Notes under the pieces: generated by a model
Database searches by the model: none
Told to the model about the DNA's origin: nothing
Seen by the model: only the letters and a program-made list of their open reading frames with translations
Shown here: piece by piece, positions 1 through 13,134 of the stretch
How the letters are laid out: each line of letters opens with the position of its first letter
Numbering within the stretch: position 1 is the stretch's first letter
Translations under genes and position numbers: made by a program
Source of the DNA: Salvator merianae
Lineage: Eukaryota; Chordata; Lepidosauria; Squamata; Teiidae
Length of the DNA stretch: 64,000 nt
Assembly: GCA_003586115.2 (NCBI GenBank)
Contig: QVOM02000112.1
Location: 44,083,487-44,147,486, forward strand
Direction of reading: 5' to 3'

Positions 1-264
1 GGAGAAAGCCCCCAAATGCCAATTGAAGTTTTTGAGGATTCACAAACATGTATTCATTTAGCTGGTACTGAGAATTTGAAGTCCAGAACAAAATACATAG
101 GTGTAAAATACCAGAATGTAAAACAACTTATACAGGATGGCTTTATAAAATTGTTGTACATAAGTTCTGAAGAAAATGTTGCTTATGTTTTCACTAAGCC
201 TGTAACCCAAGTGAAACATGAGTTGATCTGTGAAAAATTGAATGTTATACCTGCAACTAACTAA
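1..264 (+). mobile_element. Ty1/copia-like retrotransposon, 3' end of pol (RNase H), partial
   Basis: An open frame runs from the window edge to a stop at 262-264 and is cut by the edge, so only the C-terminal part of a polyprotein is visible. The peptide has the layout of the copia RNase H C-terminus: a run resembling 'SRTKYIGVKYQNVKQLI' (family pattern R-K-H-I-D-I-x-Y-H-x-x-R), then 'LLYISSEENVAYVFTKPV' (family pattern of 'ADIFTKPL'), then a short tail ending at the stop. A purine-rich tract and a TGT start follow within 50 bp, as expected for the 3' LTR. In this family RNase H removes the RNA template during reverse transcription. The frame is intact over about 87 codons, so the copy is not very old or was truncated recently. 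The rest of the element would lie to the left of the window. Confidence 0.72.
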
Positions 265-296
265 ATAAAGTAAACATGAAAACTGTCATTAGTTAT

Positions 297-310
297 GGGA
301 AGGGGTGTCA
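297..310 (+). other. Polypurine tract and presumed 3' LTR start of the copia-like element
   Basis: A nine-base purine run (297-305) lies 33 bp after the pol stop and is followed by TGTCA at 306, the usual TG start of an LTR. The far end of the LTR was not located by eye, so its length is unknown. Confidence 0.4.
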
Positions 311-3300
311 GAATATACTGAGGACACAGTGACCGGAATATGCTTTCAACCATAATCTAATGCCAGTTTCCTGCTTTGACTCACCCTCGCTAAAGCTATG
401 GTATAGAACTATGAGGGATTAGGTAAGCATGTAGTGCATTTCATATGTGCTAATTACAATTCAGGGATTTAAACCCAAAGCATCATTCCTGGATATTTAA
501 AATTCACTGCTACTGCATTCTGGCTCTCTAGATGAAGAATATCTATCAGTGTCAGCAATCGTCAAATTGCTTACAGACTACACTTAACCTCCTATAGCTT
601 AACAATACCTTATGATGTACTGCGGGTTCTAGTTCTTGCTTTTGTTGTTGTTGTTTTTGGTTTTATTCACTTATATCATATATTTATATTAAAACTGATA
701 TAATAAAAAAGGCAAAAAAGAAAAGATTTTCACATATATCTTCTCACCCTTCAAGCATGGAGCAGATGTAATTTCTGTCCAAGGAAGCACATAAAGTTCC
801 TTAAATGCAGGAAAGTGAAGATTTAAAATTGTGGAGCATGGCACAAGCCTCTTCAACCATAGGAATTTTTTTTTAAAAAAGTTTCTTAGCAACAAGAGAG
901 TGCTCCAGAAAGTGAACAGCTCTCCCAATTCGGCAAAGTTCAGAGATGTAGCGAGGCAGGATTTTCAAAATACACTCACAATCAGGCAATACAAAAGCTT
1001 GAGTTCAGTGATACAGATCTTGCACTGCGAGGGGGGTGTTAACAGAAAAAAAAATCCTGTACTGATCTCTACCTTGGGAGTCTTTTATCCTAAACTAGAC
1101 AAAGGAACTGTGACCTCAACCTAGATCCACCTAAAATGGTATGGCAAAAAATACCCAATACATCTCTATGGAACTTAACTAATGCATTCTGCCAAACTCT
1201 AATAATGAATAACTACAGATGTGTACATGCTTGTGCAAACTAACTGTAACATGTGATCAGGGGTATACATTCTTGTGTAACATTAACACCAGTTAAACTG
1301 TGTAAATGCTTTACTGATACTGGTTCATAGGAGTTTAATTACTGTTAACAAAGACAAATAATGAAGCTGCCTTTCTCAGAAGACTTCTTCCAAATGGTAA
1401 CCCAAATCCTGTTTCATAGAATTTATCTAGCATACTTAATAGTAGCATTCCCAAAAGACCATCTGTTTAATAAAATTATTTCCTATTCCAAAAGAGCACA
1501 ATTTCTGGAAAATCTTGTTAATTTTAAAAATAAAGAGAAATACTTAGGCTTCAACTCCAAATGTCTTTCTGATTATTTGGAGGAAGTCTGGGAAATAATG
1601 TTAAAAAAAGTGTTCCAGCACTCATGGCCTACTTGCAGGCTTCCTACACACATTGTGTTGACCATTACAGAACTAGGCTGATGAAGCAAAGGAGCCAATG
1701 GTCAAATAAACAGTGCATTTGTGTATTTAAGAAACAGAATGTTAGAACAGAGTGTAATGAAATACAGAAAGGAAAGCAGGTGTCATATACAGTTCATGTG
1801 TACCTTGATTTCCTATAATTTGAGACAGACTAACAGTAAAAATTACCCAACTACTTAGAAGTACACTTTTGTGATCACATTTAACAGAGCCCAGAAATTA
1901 ATTTAATATAAATTTTCTAATTGACTGCTAGGCTACTGCACTTCATCTTTCTATAGGTGCGAATTTTTACATAACCGGAGCTTCACAAACTGATTTTTTT
2001 TAATCACAATCCTGTTTTGGTATTATCAAAGTATGTTAAAAGTATGAGACAGTCTCTAAAGAGAGTCATGTTTATTAATGTAGAAGAGAAAAGGAATTTG
2101 CTAGCAAAACCTGAATCGTGAAAGACTAGGAAAAAGTTTGGGATTTCAGTGAGAACAATTCTGATAGCCTCATTTGAGAACTTTAATTATGCATATTTCT
2201 CTTTTCAAAAGTAGCTCTGACTTCAGCTGTGGATCACTAGTAAAAAAAAACCAAAACACACCAGAACCAACTATCGATCTGCATCAATCTCTTAAGTAAA
2301 ATGGAATAGCATTAATTTCCTACCTCTGTAGTCTCTTTATCATGTTTTTCAATAAAATTGAGATTTGTTCAAATCCAGCCTATTTCTCTCTCCCAATAAT
2401 GCCAACAGATTCAAGAGAAAGGAAAATCTCTAGTTCATAGATGATGTCTCTGAAAATATATACATGGTGACTCAAGTGAAAGTGTAAGAACTCTTTTACA
2501 AATGTCACTAGAATGCTTGTGGGCCCTACTATACTTAAGTTTTAATCCCCGTTCAATTCAATTTTAGAGTAAGAGAACAAATCAGCAAAGTGACGGGTTA
2601 TTTTCTTTCCACATTATATAATTCAGAGAGGAATTTTGTGGGTTAGATAATGTGTAGAGAAAGCTGTTTTCATTTTGTTGATACATTCTCTCACTCTGAA
2701 AGTGGATCATAGGTGGATTAAAATGTAGGTGTAGCTGGGTCTTTACACATGGAAATTCTGATCACAGATTTAATACAATATGTGGTCAAAGTAGTTTCCT
2801 ATTATTTATTAGGAGAAGAATTGAGGATGGAGGGAGATACATTCTCATAGAATTTTAAATTTATTTGGGAACCACCTTTACACCTCAATAGCATTGCTTA
2901 TTTTCAGGCTGTCAGCCTAAAGTAATTTCCATTTGGGAAAGGTGACCATATATTATAGTTGGCTAAACTGATTCTGTTTTTGCTTATATAGGCCATATTG
3001 TTGTACAAGCTCATAGATATGTGAGTTTCAAACCATCTTCTGAAACGCAAGGACCTTTTTCTTGCTCTGAGCAAAGATATCATATTTGATTATTCCACAA
3101 ATACATGCACTACAGCTATCAAGAAATTAATTTACCACAGAAATAATAACAATGTCTTGCTTATAACCAGTACAAATCCATTCACTTTCAGTGGTCAAAA
3201 ACTTCAAATAAATTTTATTATTCACTTATTTACAACTGTTCCTGCATCAATTACACAATGCAGTGCTGCAGTGCTGTCAGTGTAAAACTGGAAATTGGAA

Positions 3301-4733
3301 AGACAAACTATTGAAGGACTTTGCTTAAGATGAGTTGCATAATAAGCTGGTTTGCTGGCATAGCTGCACTATACATACAGAGCAATTGTATTTGTGAGCT
3401 GGAAATCTGTTGGTCCTTAGTTTCTTCTCTGGTTTCTGTCTCCACATTTCTGTAGCTAAAGAGGCCTTAATAAAAGGATAGGATAGGCCTGGGTCTGAGT
3501 CCAGAAAGTACCAGATGTTCCATAGGGAAAGAACTTTTGGGGATTATTTGTATGTGTTTGAGAGAAAGTTGTCTTTCCTTTTTCATGGAATTTATATTTC
3601 AATGTGCTGTATTTTATTGCATGTGATATTGAATTTTGATACTTGGCTTTGTATTTTACTAAATTGCTAAATTGATAATTGCTTGCAAACCATGTTGAGC
3701 ATATTGTAGGAAGGCATTTTACTAATATACTGATGATAATTTATTGGGTAAACTTAATCTCCACAGTTGTATGACTAACGTAGTCAGACCTACCATACGC
3801 TATCCCATAATAGAGCTGATTTCTTCTTCTGATCGGTTGATATGGATTGAATCTTAAAGGATCAATTCTAAGCAAACAACTACTGATTTTATGTTGATTT
3901 TTTATTCATTTGTATTTCTCTTCCTCCCTACATCCAGATGTCTCAGAGCTGGTTACATTAAAACAAATAGAAAAGCAGATTTAGAAATTATCTTCCTAAA
4001 ACAACAAATAACAGTGCCTCAATGGAGAGATGAAGCTGTTTCTTTACCTAAAGGCTAGGGTTAAGAGCTGATTAACTCATCAGAGAAATGTGCCTTTTGA
4101 GAGATCTATCTGGGTATGTATCAGAATTGACATACACATTTTAATCCTTTAAAAATATATATTTTATGTGAGATGACTGATTAGCTCACTCTCCATAATT
4201 ACTGTATTTCCTGCCATATAGGATGCATAGATGCAGATGAAAAAAGGAAAAAGAGGTAATTTTCTTACCATTCAAATCAGTAGACAAGAATTGTTCCAAT
4301 TTTGCTTTTGCATTTAACAAGCAAATATTTTTGATAAAAATTACTTATAAAGCAACTTAAAGCATAAAGCTACTTCCATCTTTTGTTTTGTTTTTCTTTT
4401 CCTAAAAACAGAGTAGTTTTCAAGATTTTCAGAAACTATTTATACCTAATAGTCTTTTTAAACATGCAAATATAACTTTCATAATTTTACTAAAGAGGAT
4501 CTGAAAGTTTCACAATTTAACAGGAAATATATTCCCACTATTATTCTATATGATACTGAAAGTTTATTGAAAAAAATACTTCTAACTATTCATAAACTAT
4601 TGGCTGGCATATTTGTACAAAACACAGGATATTAGGGAAAATTCACATTTAGGTTAAATAATGTGGAAAGAAAACAACTGGTCACTTTGGTGATATGTTC
4701 TCTCACTCTAAAGGAGGTCTGATTGTGGATTAA

Positions 4734-4775
4734 GGGCCTTTCTGCACTTACCTGTTATGATCCAGCTCATGAATT
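4734..4775 (+). mobile_element. Harbinger-like MITE, left terminus only
   Basis: A perfect left terminus GGGCCTTTCTGCACTTACC preceded by TTA, followed by about 20 bp of core-like sequence (TGATCCAGCTC). No right terminus was found nearby, so this is an internal truncation or a broken copy. Confidence 0.6.
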
Positions 4776-5979
4776 GCAAATTTCACTAATAAATACATCT
4801 TTTTTATTACTCACACAGATACGTAAGAGCTTTTGACCCCTTCAGAACTTAATATTGTACTGTTCAAAGTAAATCTAATTAGCTCCTTATCTTCTTCTGC
4901 ATTAATTCAACTTTGAACTAGTTAAAGCAGTTACATTTCATGCAATTGAAATCAAAGCAATTGACAAACAGAAGTGGCTATAGCTACCTTCTACTTGTTT
5001 AAGGAAGGTCTTGTGCTTTTTTCACCCCCCAGTATTGAAACAGGTCTGAAAGGTCCTAGCAACAAGTGCACTGTGAGGTTTCAATTCTTCCATACTGCAA
5101 CTAGGGCAGAATATAATATTTTCTATGTAACTGTTTTATAGTTTGGTGAACTTCCCTCCTAAGAAATGAATTCTACTTTTTAGACTATAAAAGATATGAA
5201 CAAAGGCAAAGACATTTGAGTGAAATTTAAAGACTAAAAAGATATTTAATATCATATTGTGTGAATCATTTTTACATATAAAAAGAATGAAAAAGAGTCT
5301 GATTAACATTTTAAGTGCAGGTGCTTTAAAGCTCAGTATCTCTTTGAAGGCATACTTTAGAGCATTTTAAGATGTTACAAAGGGAGTATGCAAATCATAA
5401 ATTTTGTATAAATTGATGTAGTTTCTTTGTAATAAGTCAATCAGGCTCAGCTATTCTTTGTTTTATATTGGTGCAGCCATCTTTAGAATTACCGATTTTA
5501 GAATACGTTCTATACATGTTGACAACATTGCACTTGTTATCAATTGTGAAATAAAGTAAAATATGCATAGACAAGATGCAATTACATGAAACACTAAATA
5601 TGTATAATGTCAAAAGATTCACTATGATATTCACAGATTCAGACAGGAGTATCCATGCAATAAAATCACTTGTATATCAGCACAGATTTTAATACATAGC
5701 AAAAAGTACACTAAATAATTGTAATACTTTATGTCTTGGTTTAGTATATTGTCATCTAGACAGATATGGGGATTATGCTGTATTGTGTTGGTGGCAAAAA
5801 TGAATTCTATATCTATTCACATTGCATTCGCAGAATGTAGGACAGCAGAGCTGTACTGAGTGACTCATTACTGATTTACACGTTCCCACTTTAAGTGGTG
5901 ATGATAAGACTTTTATGGCGCACTGTGACCAATTTGTGGGGGGTTTAAAACTAAAATGTGATGTGTCTAGAGAAATGCA

Positions 5980-6650
5980 TTGTCTGGTTCATCTGGAGTC
6001 ATTCTGGTTTGTGGAATCTGAGAAAGAGTACAAGATCCTTGGTAGTGTAAGGGCCACAGCTTGTATTCTGAAGCCTTGCCCATTATAGCTGGTGAAATCT
6101 GATAGGGGGGTGATGAATGAATAGCTAGTGAAGGTGGTAAACACTTCTTTCAGAGAGACCTGGATGGCATCATGCTTCAAGGAGCCAGATGTAACATGAT
6201 ATTTGAAGCCCCCTCCCTGGATGTATCTGACCTCAGCAACTACCAGCCAGTCTCCAATCTCCTATTTTTGGAGAAAGTGATTGAGCAGGTAGTAGTTCTA
6301 TAGCTATAGGAGCTCTTGGATGAAACAGATTATCTGGTAGTTGCTGAGGTCAGATAGGTCAGTTGCTGGTTATCATCTTTGAAGCCTATATGGTACGGGT
6401 TCTAAGTATGTGAAGAACCAACTTCTCCTGGCTGGTTCTGCTTACCTGATGAGGTCAAGACAAAGAGAGATATTCCATATGCCATCAGCAAAGGAAGCAC
6501 AGCTGATGAACACATGGAGGAATACGCCCTTCCCAATAGTCACTCCATGGCTTTGGAATGCCTCCCTTTATTTTTAAGGTCAGCACCTTAATTAGAAAAG
6601 TTATTTCTTCTGGATGGCATTTCCCTGCTCCTTAGTGTGGTTGTTTTTAA
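5980..6650 (+). mobile_element. Degenerate L2-like LINE fragment (reverse transcriptase)
   Basis: The plus strand, read with frame changes, resembles the L2-clade reverse-transcriptase N-terminus: a 'VVNTSF...GWMPSCFKEPDV' run, then 'SLDVSDLSNYQPVSNLLFLE' and 'ELLDETDYL'. The same landmarks appear in the better preserved L2 copy at 27.5-28.0 kb. After about 6420 the sequence jumps to what looks like the C-terminal end (a W/L-N-x-L-P-like run near 6550), implying an internal deletion. Many stops and shifts show an old dead copy. It lies antisense to dystrophin. Confidence 0.65.
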
Positions 6651-8910
6651 TTGGGGCAATGAATTTAATCTTTGTTTTAATTGTGATTTTTACATGTGTG
6701 TTTAAGAAAGCTTTTATTGCCATAATATGTAAGTTGTCTTTTGCTGAGGCTTATGGGTGAAGGGTGGCATAGTTGCTAAAACAGGAAGAGTGCATTACTA
6801 AGAAATAGTTGGATGAGCAATAACAGTGGTTTATTTTCTTCTCCTGCTCACCTATATTGGTTTCAAGTTATACTCAGGGCTTTATTTATTTATTTTTTCC
6901 TCACTGATTTTACTTGCTTCCTTCAACTTCAGTCAACAACAAGGGTTGCCTACTGACATATTGCCTTAAGGGAAAGTGAAACAAATACAAAAATTCATTC
7001 TCTAGGGAAATACTTCAGAATTTTCTCAAAAGTCAAAATAGCTTATATAAAACTATAAACATGTTGGTGGAAATATCTGATCTTACTCAGATGTCAGCTG
7101 CTACTGCTTCCATGAATTTTTAATCTTAATTTACATATGTGGGAAAAGTCACAGTTTTACATTGGTAGGGCAGATTTTCACTCCCAATTTGCAAATGTTG
7201 AAACATTAATATGAATTCAATCTTAGGGTACAAATGTATACTTTATTACCTCTTGATTGTTAATAGTCCAATAGTTCAAGAAAATAGCCTGCAACTAATC
7301 CAGGTAAAATACATTAACCCTTTTTTAACCCAAAACTTTCAGCTTAGAGACACATACATTTAATTCTATAGAGAAAATCTAAAAGGACCAAGAAAGAGTT
7401 AACATTAGAACAGTTAACAAGCTAGAACAATTAACAAGAGTCTAAGTTTTGTTTTTTTTTTTTAAAAAAGTTTGATTACAGGAAGCTTCAAAGAAATAAG
7501 TTTGCCGAAGTGATTATCCTGAGCAGCCAGCGTGTTTGAATAGAAATTAGCACCTTTGAAAATGTTTTTTTTTTTAAGTTCTCAATACAAGCTACTGTGG
7601 ACCTGATCTCTGGATGAATCCAGATCTGCAATTTTTTTTTTTAAAGGATCTTGCAAGAAGGGCATTAAATAAGCATAAAAACACAGACAAAATCCTGTTG
7701 TCAAGAAGTTACATTAACTTTTACCGTTAGGTAGGTTTCCAGCCCAGGGTTTATTTTTTGTTTTTCTCAGAGGCCAAGCCAAATTTACTTCTACTATGTA
7801 TACATCTTGCTATGATATATATGCTATAACCTAAGACATCTATAGCAAGAGTGCAGGTATCTGGGTTGAAAGAGGAACTTGCTCTCAGACCAGAGGACGT
7901 GGTGAATACACTTACCCCCACCCTTGATCCACTAACTCGATTTTTCAACATAGTCTGCTTCTCTATAAATACACCACAGGACAGCTTAATCCCACCAGCT
8001 GCGACCAGAAGACATTTCTTGAGTGACCTATGCCCTTGCCTCAAAGGACAGGGCAAAATAATATTCTAATGTGGGCACCCAAGCTGAACAGTTGATTTAA
8101 TCACTGCATCTTGTTTACCTATCTTGAGATGGGACACCTGAACATTTACAAATCTTTTGTAAAATGCATTGTCCCTTGTGCTACTGCCAGGGTGCCCCAG
8201 AAGACTACATGTGTGTGTGTTGTATGAGAGTAGGTTCCTGCTTCTAAGAAGATGACTGCTGAAATCACTATTGGATTGAAGAAAGATGTCTGAGCTCTCT
8301 TCTACTTTGACACTTTGAGATGTTTCACTGTAGCCTCTGTGTGGTTAACCAGTCATTCTCCATATCTACCTTTGGCAGCTGTCCAAGGAGACATATTCCT
8401 GAAGTTTCTGGACCCTCTGCCTCTTCTGTACCTGATGAATTTTTTTGGAATGTCAGGAATTTAATTAAAATTAAGTCTCTATCCACTGTTACCAAGTTCA
8501 GTCATAGTCCAATCATGAGTGTCAATGTATGTGGGTATGTGCTTGACCTAGAGAAGGCCCTGGGAAAGGTATAATTTCCCCCATTTTGTCATTTCATCTT
8601 ATTTCTTTTCTTCTACTCTGCTGCTCAAAATTTAAACACATGAGCCTTTCTCTAATCAGAACAGAATTGGATCTTGGCTGGGTTACTTCAATTCACTTTG
8701 GGGAATTCTGCTTGGTATTTGTGAGTGCTGTGGGACAAACTAGGGCAGCCACAAAGGAAGACCATGTAAGGTGCTCAGGCGCATGGTGCTGCTTCTCCTC
8801 AGCTGTAAAACTGAGTTCTCTGAAATCTTAAGTTTTTGCTCGACTTCCTTTGCTTAGCAACAAATATTGATTGGCTGCAAATTCCCTTATGTTTCTATAG
8901 TGTAGCTGAC

Positions 8911-9217
8911 TAGGGATGTGCAAATTTCTATTCAAATTCATTTTCGCAAATTTTCGCATCAAAATGAAAATGACTTTTTTCGATCGAAAACGGAAAAGCC
9001 TATTCTTTTGCAAAAATGAAATTCTTTGAACATTCACATTTTTGCTATGTTTAAACCATGAAAATGGCATTTTCAATGGGAAAATGAATGTGAAAAATGC
9101 AAAAACAAATGTGAAAAATGCATTTTTCAATAACGGATTTTGCTGATGAATCAAAAATATGGAGTTTCAATTTGAAAACAAATCAAAAATGTTTTTTTTT
9201 TTTCATGCACATCCCTA
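8911..9217. mobile_element. Non-autonomous hAT-type DNA transposon
   Basis: A 307-bp segment bounded by inverted termini TAGGGATGTGCA and TGCACATCCCTA. It is flanked by an 8-bp target duplication, TAGCTGAC (8903-8910) and CAGCTGAC (9218-9225), with one mismatch. The interior is very AT-rich and full of AAAATG/CATTTT runs, so it can fold on itself. An 8-bp duplication and this type of terminus are characteristic of the hAT superfamily. It encodes nothing recognisable. Confidence 0.82.
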
Positions 9218-9905
9218 CAGCTGACATATATTTTGGTTTTCTTCCTTATGTTAACTATTAGAGCTAATAATTTTTCTCTGTGTGCTCTTTGCTATGGTTA
9301 TAGCTAAAAGTTTCCCACATGCAACAAGCTGCTTCTTGTTTACTTCAATAACATCACACTCTGAATTGCTGCTATTTTGTGACTAATTTGTCCCCACTTT
9401 GATCTCATTTCTATCTGTTATGTAATAAAGTTATTTGTCGTGTGACTTTTGTTCTTAATAAAAGTAAACTTTGTATCAAGTATGGCCTCCTTATTCCCTT
9501 CTCAGAGGATCAGCTGTCAACATCATTAACAGTCAAACCAAACCTCTAGTCTTTTAAAGATTCTTCCTTTGGGAACACTCCTGGACATGTCTATAGAGTT
9601 GATCTGATATCATTCTGATTTTCCCTAAATTTCGAGGGCTATAGGATTAAAAATATAGGATTAAGAATCACCTTTTTCAGATGGTGAGGAAGGAATACAC
9701 TCCAACATGTAAATGAAAATGAAACAAATAATAATTTCCTGAAATGAAATAGTAAAGATAATTTATTTCTACTACCCTAGCAGAAACAACTTGAAACAAT
9801 AGTTTGAGTAAAGATAGTATTGTTACCAATCTTAAATGCATGCCTTCCTAATAAGAATAAAACAGCATATAGTTTGGAACTAAAGTGAAAAACCTTTTAA
9901 ATAAT

Positions 9906-10040
9906 GTGGGGCATATTTAGCCTTCCAGATGTTGTAGATCTATAATTAAAATTGTCCAGACTTTTGACAGTGCTACACAGCACTGATGGGACTTGTAGTC
10001 AAACAACATCTAGAGGACAACAGGTTCTGCACATCTGTCC
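9906..10040. mobile_element. Palindromic MITE (probable hAT class)
   Basis: An imperfect palindrome with arms CCTTCCAGATGTTGT (9921-9935) and ACAACATCTAGAGGACA (10003-10019), joined by a diverged centre containing GATGGGACTTGTAGTC. I recognise this as the common reptilian interspersed palindrome with a 'gggagttgtagtccaacaac' motif in its arm. Exact ends and target duplication are not clear in this diverged copy. Confidence 0.6.
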
Positions 10041-11094
10041 TATATAGCTATCTGACATCTGAGGCCCTAGAATACATGACAGTGCAGTTACTTTTTTTTC
10101 TTTTCTTGTTAATGCCTGCAGTCCCCAATTTTCTTCTTTAGTAAACACAATTCACAAATTTTAATTATCCGTTCTCTTAAATAATAAAAAAAAAGTGCCA
10201 AGATCTTTACATACAACTGTTTACAAGCAGCATGATATTTTCTGGTGGAATGGACAATCTTAACACAGGCACTATAAATCAAACAAAGTCAGGATATTGG
10301 ATTGAATCCAAATTAGTGATACTTAGCTGCTTACTTAAATAAATCAGAATAAGTTAATTATGACTTATTTTCTACATTGATTTCTGCAATTAGCAGTTTG
10401 TCTATATCCAATCCTATTAGCTCTGAACTAGTAGAAAGTGTTCTCTTAAACCGCAGACAGACAAAATGCTACTAGAAAAATGCTGTTTGACCTCTTGCCA
10501 AGATGCAAAATTAGAAACCTTTCTTTTCTTTTTCTGATATAACACCAATTAAGAAAGTCTTCTGGACAGGAAAGGTAAAAAAATCTTTTGAATTGGCTAG
10601 TATTACTGTACTCTAGTTCATTCTGAGTATTTTTGGCTAGCCTTACCAACATTTTGGAGTGCACTTCATGTAAATATAGCATTGTTCAGCATTCTCCAAG
10701 CAGGCACTTTAACTAGCTGTTAAAGGAGGCTTCAATAACCTAAACACCAAAAGGATAGATGTTTGCTCAAATCACAGCAGAGATAAAAAAAAGTACTTAA
10801 CAAAAATGACTGTGCTGTGCAGCAGCAGATTGTGAAACCAACAGAAAAGAGATAATCTCAGACTTAATCTTAAGTGGTGCTCAGGGTTTGGTGAGAGGAA
10901 AAAAACAAACAAAAAAAGCAGTAGTTATAAAAGTGAAATGAGGGAACCAAACCTGTGCCAAAACATGAAAAGGAAACTTTAGTGAAATAAATAAATTCAT
11001 TGCATTTATCTTCCTAAGCCTGAGCTCATGTTCTAAGAAGAAGAGTCTCAAGAGAAGAAAGTGGATGTAGGTGACAGAAAGGGGTTGTTGAAAA

Positions 11095-11620
11095 CCTAAA
11101 TGTCAACAAATTACCAGGTCTGGGTGGTATCGAACCAAGAGTTATGAAGAACTCAAAGGTGAGATTGTGAGACTTCGGACTTCTTAAAAATAAACTATTT
11201 GCTTTCTAATAAAGGACTAGAAAGTAGCCAATTCAACTTCAATTTTTTAAAGGGGACTGCGGACATTATAGGGCTATCACTTTAATGTCTGTTCTAGAGA
11301 AGATTTTGGAAATCATTAAAGAAAATAAAATTTCCAAACATTTAGATGCACTAATCTTGTTCAAAGGCAGTTAACACCTTCTGCAAGGAAAAATCCTGTC
11401 TAACCTTTAGAGTGTCTATTATTAGTTATCTATTTTCCAGTGTGTAAGGGTGATCTGTTATACATAATCTTGGATTTTCTACAGACTTTTTACAATGTCC
11501 CTCATCAAAGGCTGTTTAGTTAGCTTAACAGTCATGGAATAAAAGGGTATGTTGTACAGTAGAAAAACAAATGGTTAATAAAAAACAAGCCTATCAATGG
11601 TTATTAGCCCTGAGTGATTT
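11095..11620 (+). mobile_element. Degenerate CR1-like LINE fragment (reverse transcriptase)
   Basis: Conceptual translation with frame shifts gives the CR1-type order of blocks: a 'KLPGLGGIEPRVMK' region (family pattern P-G-P-D-G-I-x-P-x-x-L-K), a 'ITLMSVLEKILEII' region, then 'ILDFLQTFYNVPHQRLF' (family pattern Y-L-D-F-x-K-A-F-D-x-V-P-H) and 'LNSHGIK'. It corresponds to the part of the CR1-like copy split around 26.4 and 29.5 kb. Both ends are truncated. It is antisense to dystrophin. Confidence 0.72.
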
Positions 11621-11879
11621 CTTCTGGTGAAGGAACTACTATGCCTGTACAGGCCAGATGCTGGGAAATTGAGTAGAGCAAGTTATTGTGCTTTTATCTT
11701 GCTTCTGCTGAATGCAACTGGTTGGCTACTGTGAAACCGACTCCTAGACTGAGAATTTGCTAGATCCAATAGTGCATTTCCTGTTCCTTTTCCATCTTTC
11801 TTTTTGACAATGGTGACTTCTATCAATAAGTGATTGATATGGTATTTGTAACTTTGAGAAGCCCCTTCATTACTGTTGG

Positions 11880-12129
11880 ACTGTTACATTGTTGGATTAG
11901 GGTGGTTTTGGGGTGGGGCTATGAAATATTTTTATGATGTTTTTATAATGTTTTTATTGTAATAGTTTTTTATGTTTTGCAAGTTTTTTGCAAGTTTTTT
12001 GCATGTATTATGATGTTTTATAATGTTTTTATGGTGCTTTATAGCAATAGTTTCCTGTTTGTTTTGTAAGCCGCCCTGGTACCCCTCGGTATAGGGCACA
12101 GTAGAAATTGAAATAATAATAATATAATT
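11880..12129 (+). mobile_element. L2-like LINE 3' end (5' truncated)
   Basis: The segment is a T-rich 3' UTR (repeated ATGTTTTTAT-type runs), a GCCGCCCTGGTACCCCTCGG block able to pair with the nearby TATAGGGC, then AGAAATTGAAATAATAATA as tail. The same block and tail, in reverse, form the 3' end of the L2-like element at 26.4 kb, which identifies the family. Confidence 0.75.
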
Positions 12130-12764
12130 AATTCCTTAGCTTCAATGTTTCTTGCCAAGAATGTTTTCAGAAACACAGGTCCAAAGAATGCACAATAGTA
12201 AATCCACACCTCATGGCAGCAGTGTGGTAGAACAGCAGGAGAAAATGTCATAGTGGCCTTTTTCTCCCCACTCTACCTTAAAGTAGTCTTACAAGCACTT
12301 ATCGTGGTCTGTGTCCTGGATGAGTAACATTGAGATGCTGTACAGATCCTGTTTTTGTTTAATGGTTTTGAAGATTGCTAGATTTAGCAACAATGAGGTC
12401 TAATCACAGTAGCAACAATATCTTCAGCTAGCAGCAATCATGCAAATATATCAGTATTTACAAATTGACAGCCAGACACATGCATCACTGAAACTAATAT
12501 CACAAAACTATATTAAGCTTGTTTCTTTGTTCCAGGATATTTATAAATCATTCTGTTTTGGAGAGAAGGACATATATTTCATCTACAGAAGATAAAAATT
12601 CTGTCTTATAATGAAAGAAGGGGCAAGTATATTCCAAATGCATTCCAAAAATTAGATTAATAATATGCAAATATACCTCTGCACATCTCAAAGATAGATT
12701 GTGTGTGTATGCATTTGAAGTGTCAACACAGAAGTGATAGATATCTCATAGTGAAGCACTCTAG

Positions 12765-13134
12765 GGGCCTTTCTGCACTCAACATGCTGTGATATGGCCC
12801 AGTGGTTCTGGACCAATGAGACCTGCTGGCCCATGGCATGGGTCTAGAACAGTACCATCTGCATGACAACTCTGGTCTAGACCAGCCCCTGCACTGGCAC
12901 TATGGGTGCCCCATAGTCGGAAAAACAGAGGTGTGTGTTTGCATGCCCCCATAATCCAAACTGGCCTGAGCTGGTATGCCAGGAGTCAAGAACTACCAGA
13001 TCAGGGTCCCATGATCTGGAGCATACCAGCAGTGTACAGGGGCTCCCTGATCCACACAAATTGTGAATAAGTGGGCTCCTGAGGAGGACCACAAGGTCTC
13101 CTAATACGTAATAGAGGTAAGTATAGAAAGACCC
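12765..13134. mobile_element. Harbinger-like MITE
   Basis: About 370 bp with left terminus GGGCCTTTCTGCACTC and right terminus GTATAGAAAGACCC. TAG/TTA-type flanks fit an imperfect 3-bp duplication. The core (GTCTAGACCAGCCCCTGCAC) belongs to the family group with 'gatccagatcagctggtctgg'-type blocks. Confidence 0.75.

Noticed and set aside
2530..2750. A second MITE terminus near 2733 (GGGTCTTTACACATGG)
   Set aside because: The resemblance to the family terminus is weak and no partner end was found; it is noted only as part of the diverged direct repeat.
7740..8070. Overlapping open frames (101 and 72 codons) as an exon
   Set aside because: No matching splice signals in phase, no known domain, and frames open on both strands.
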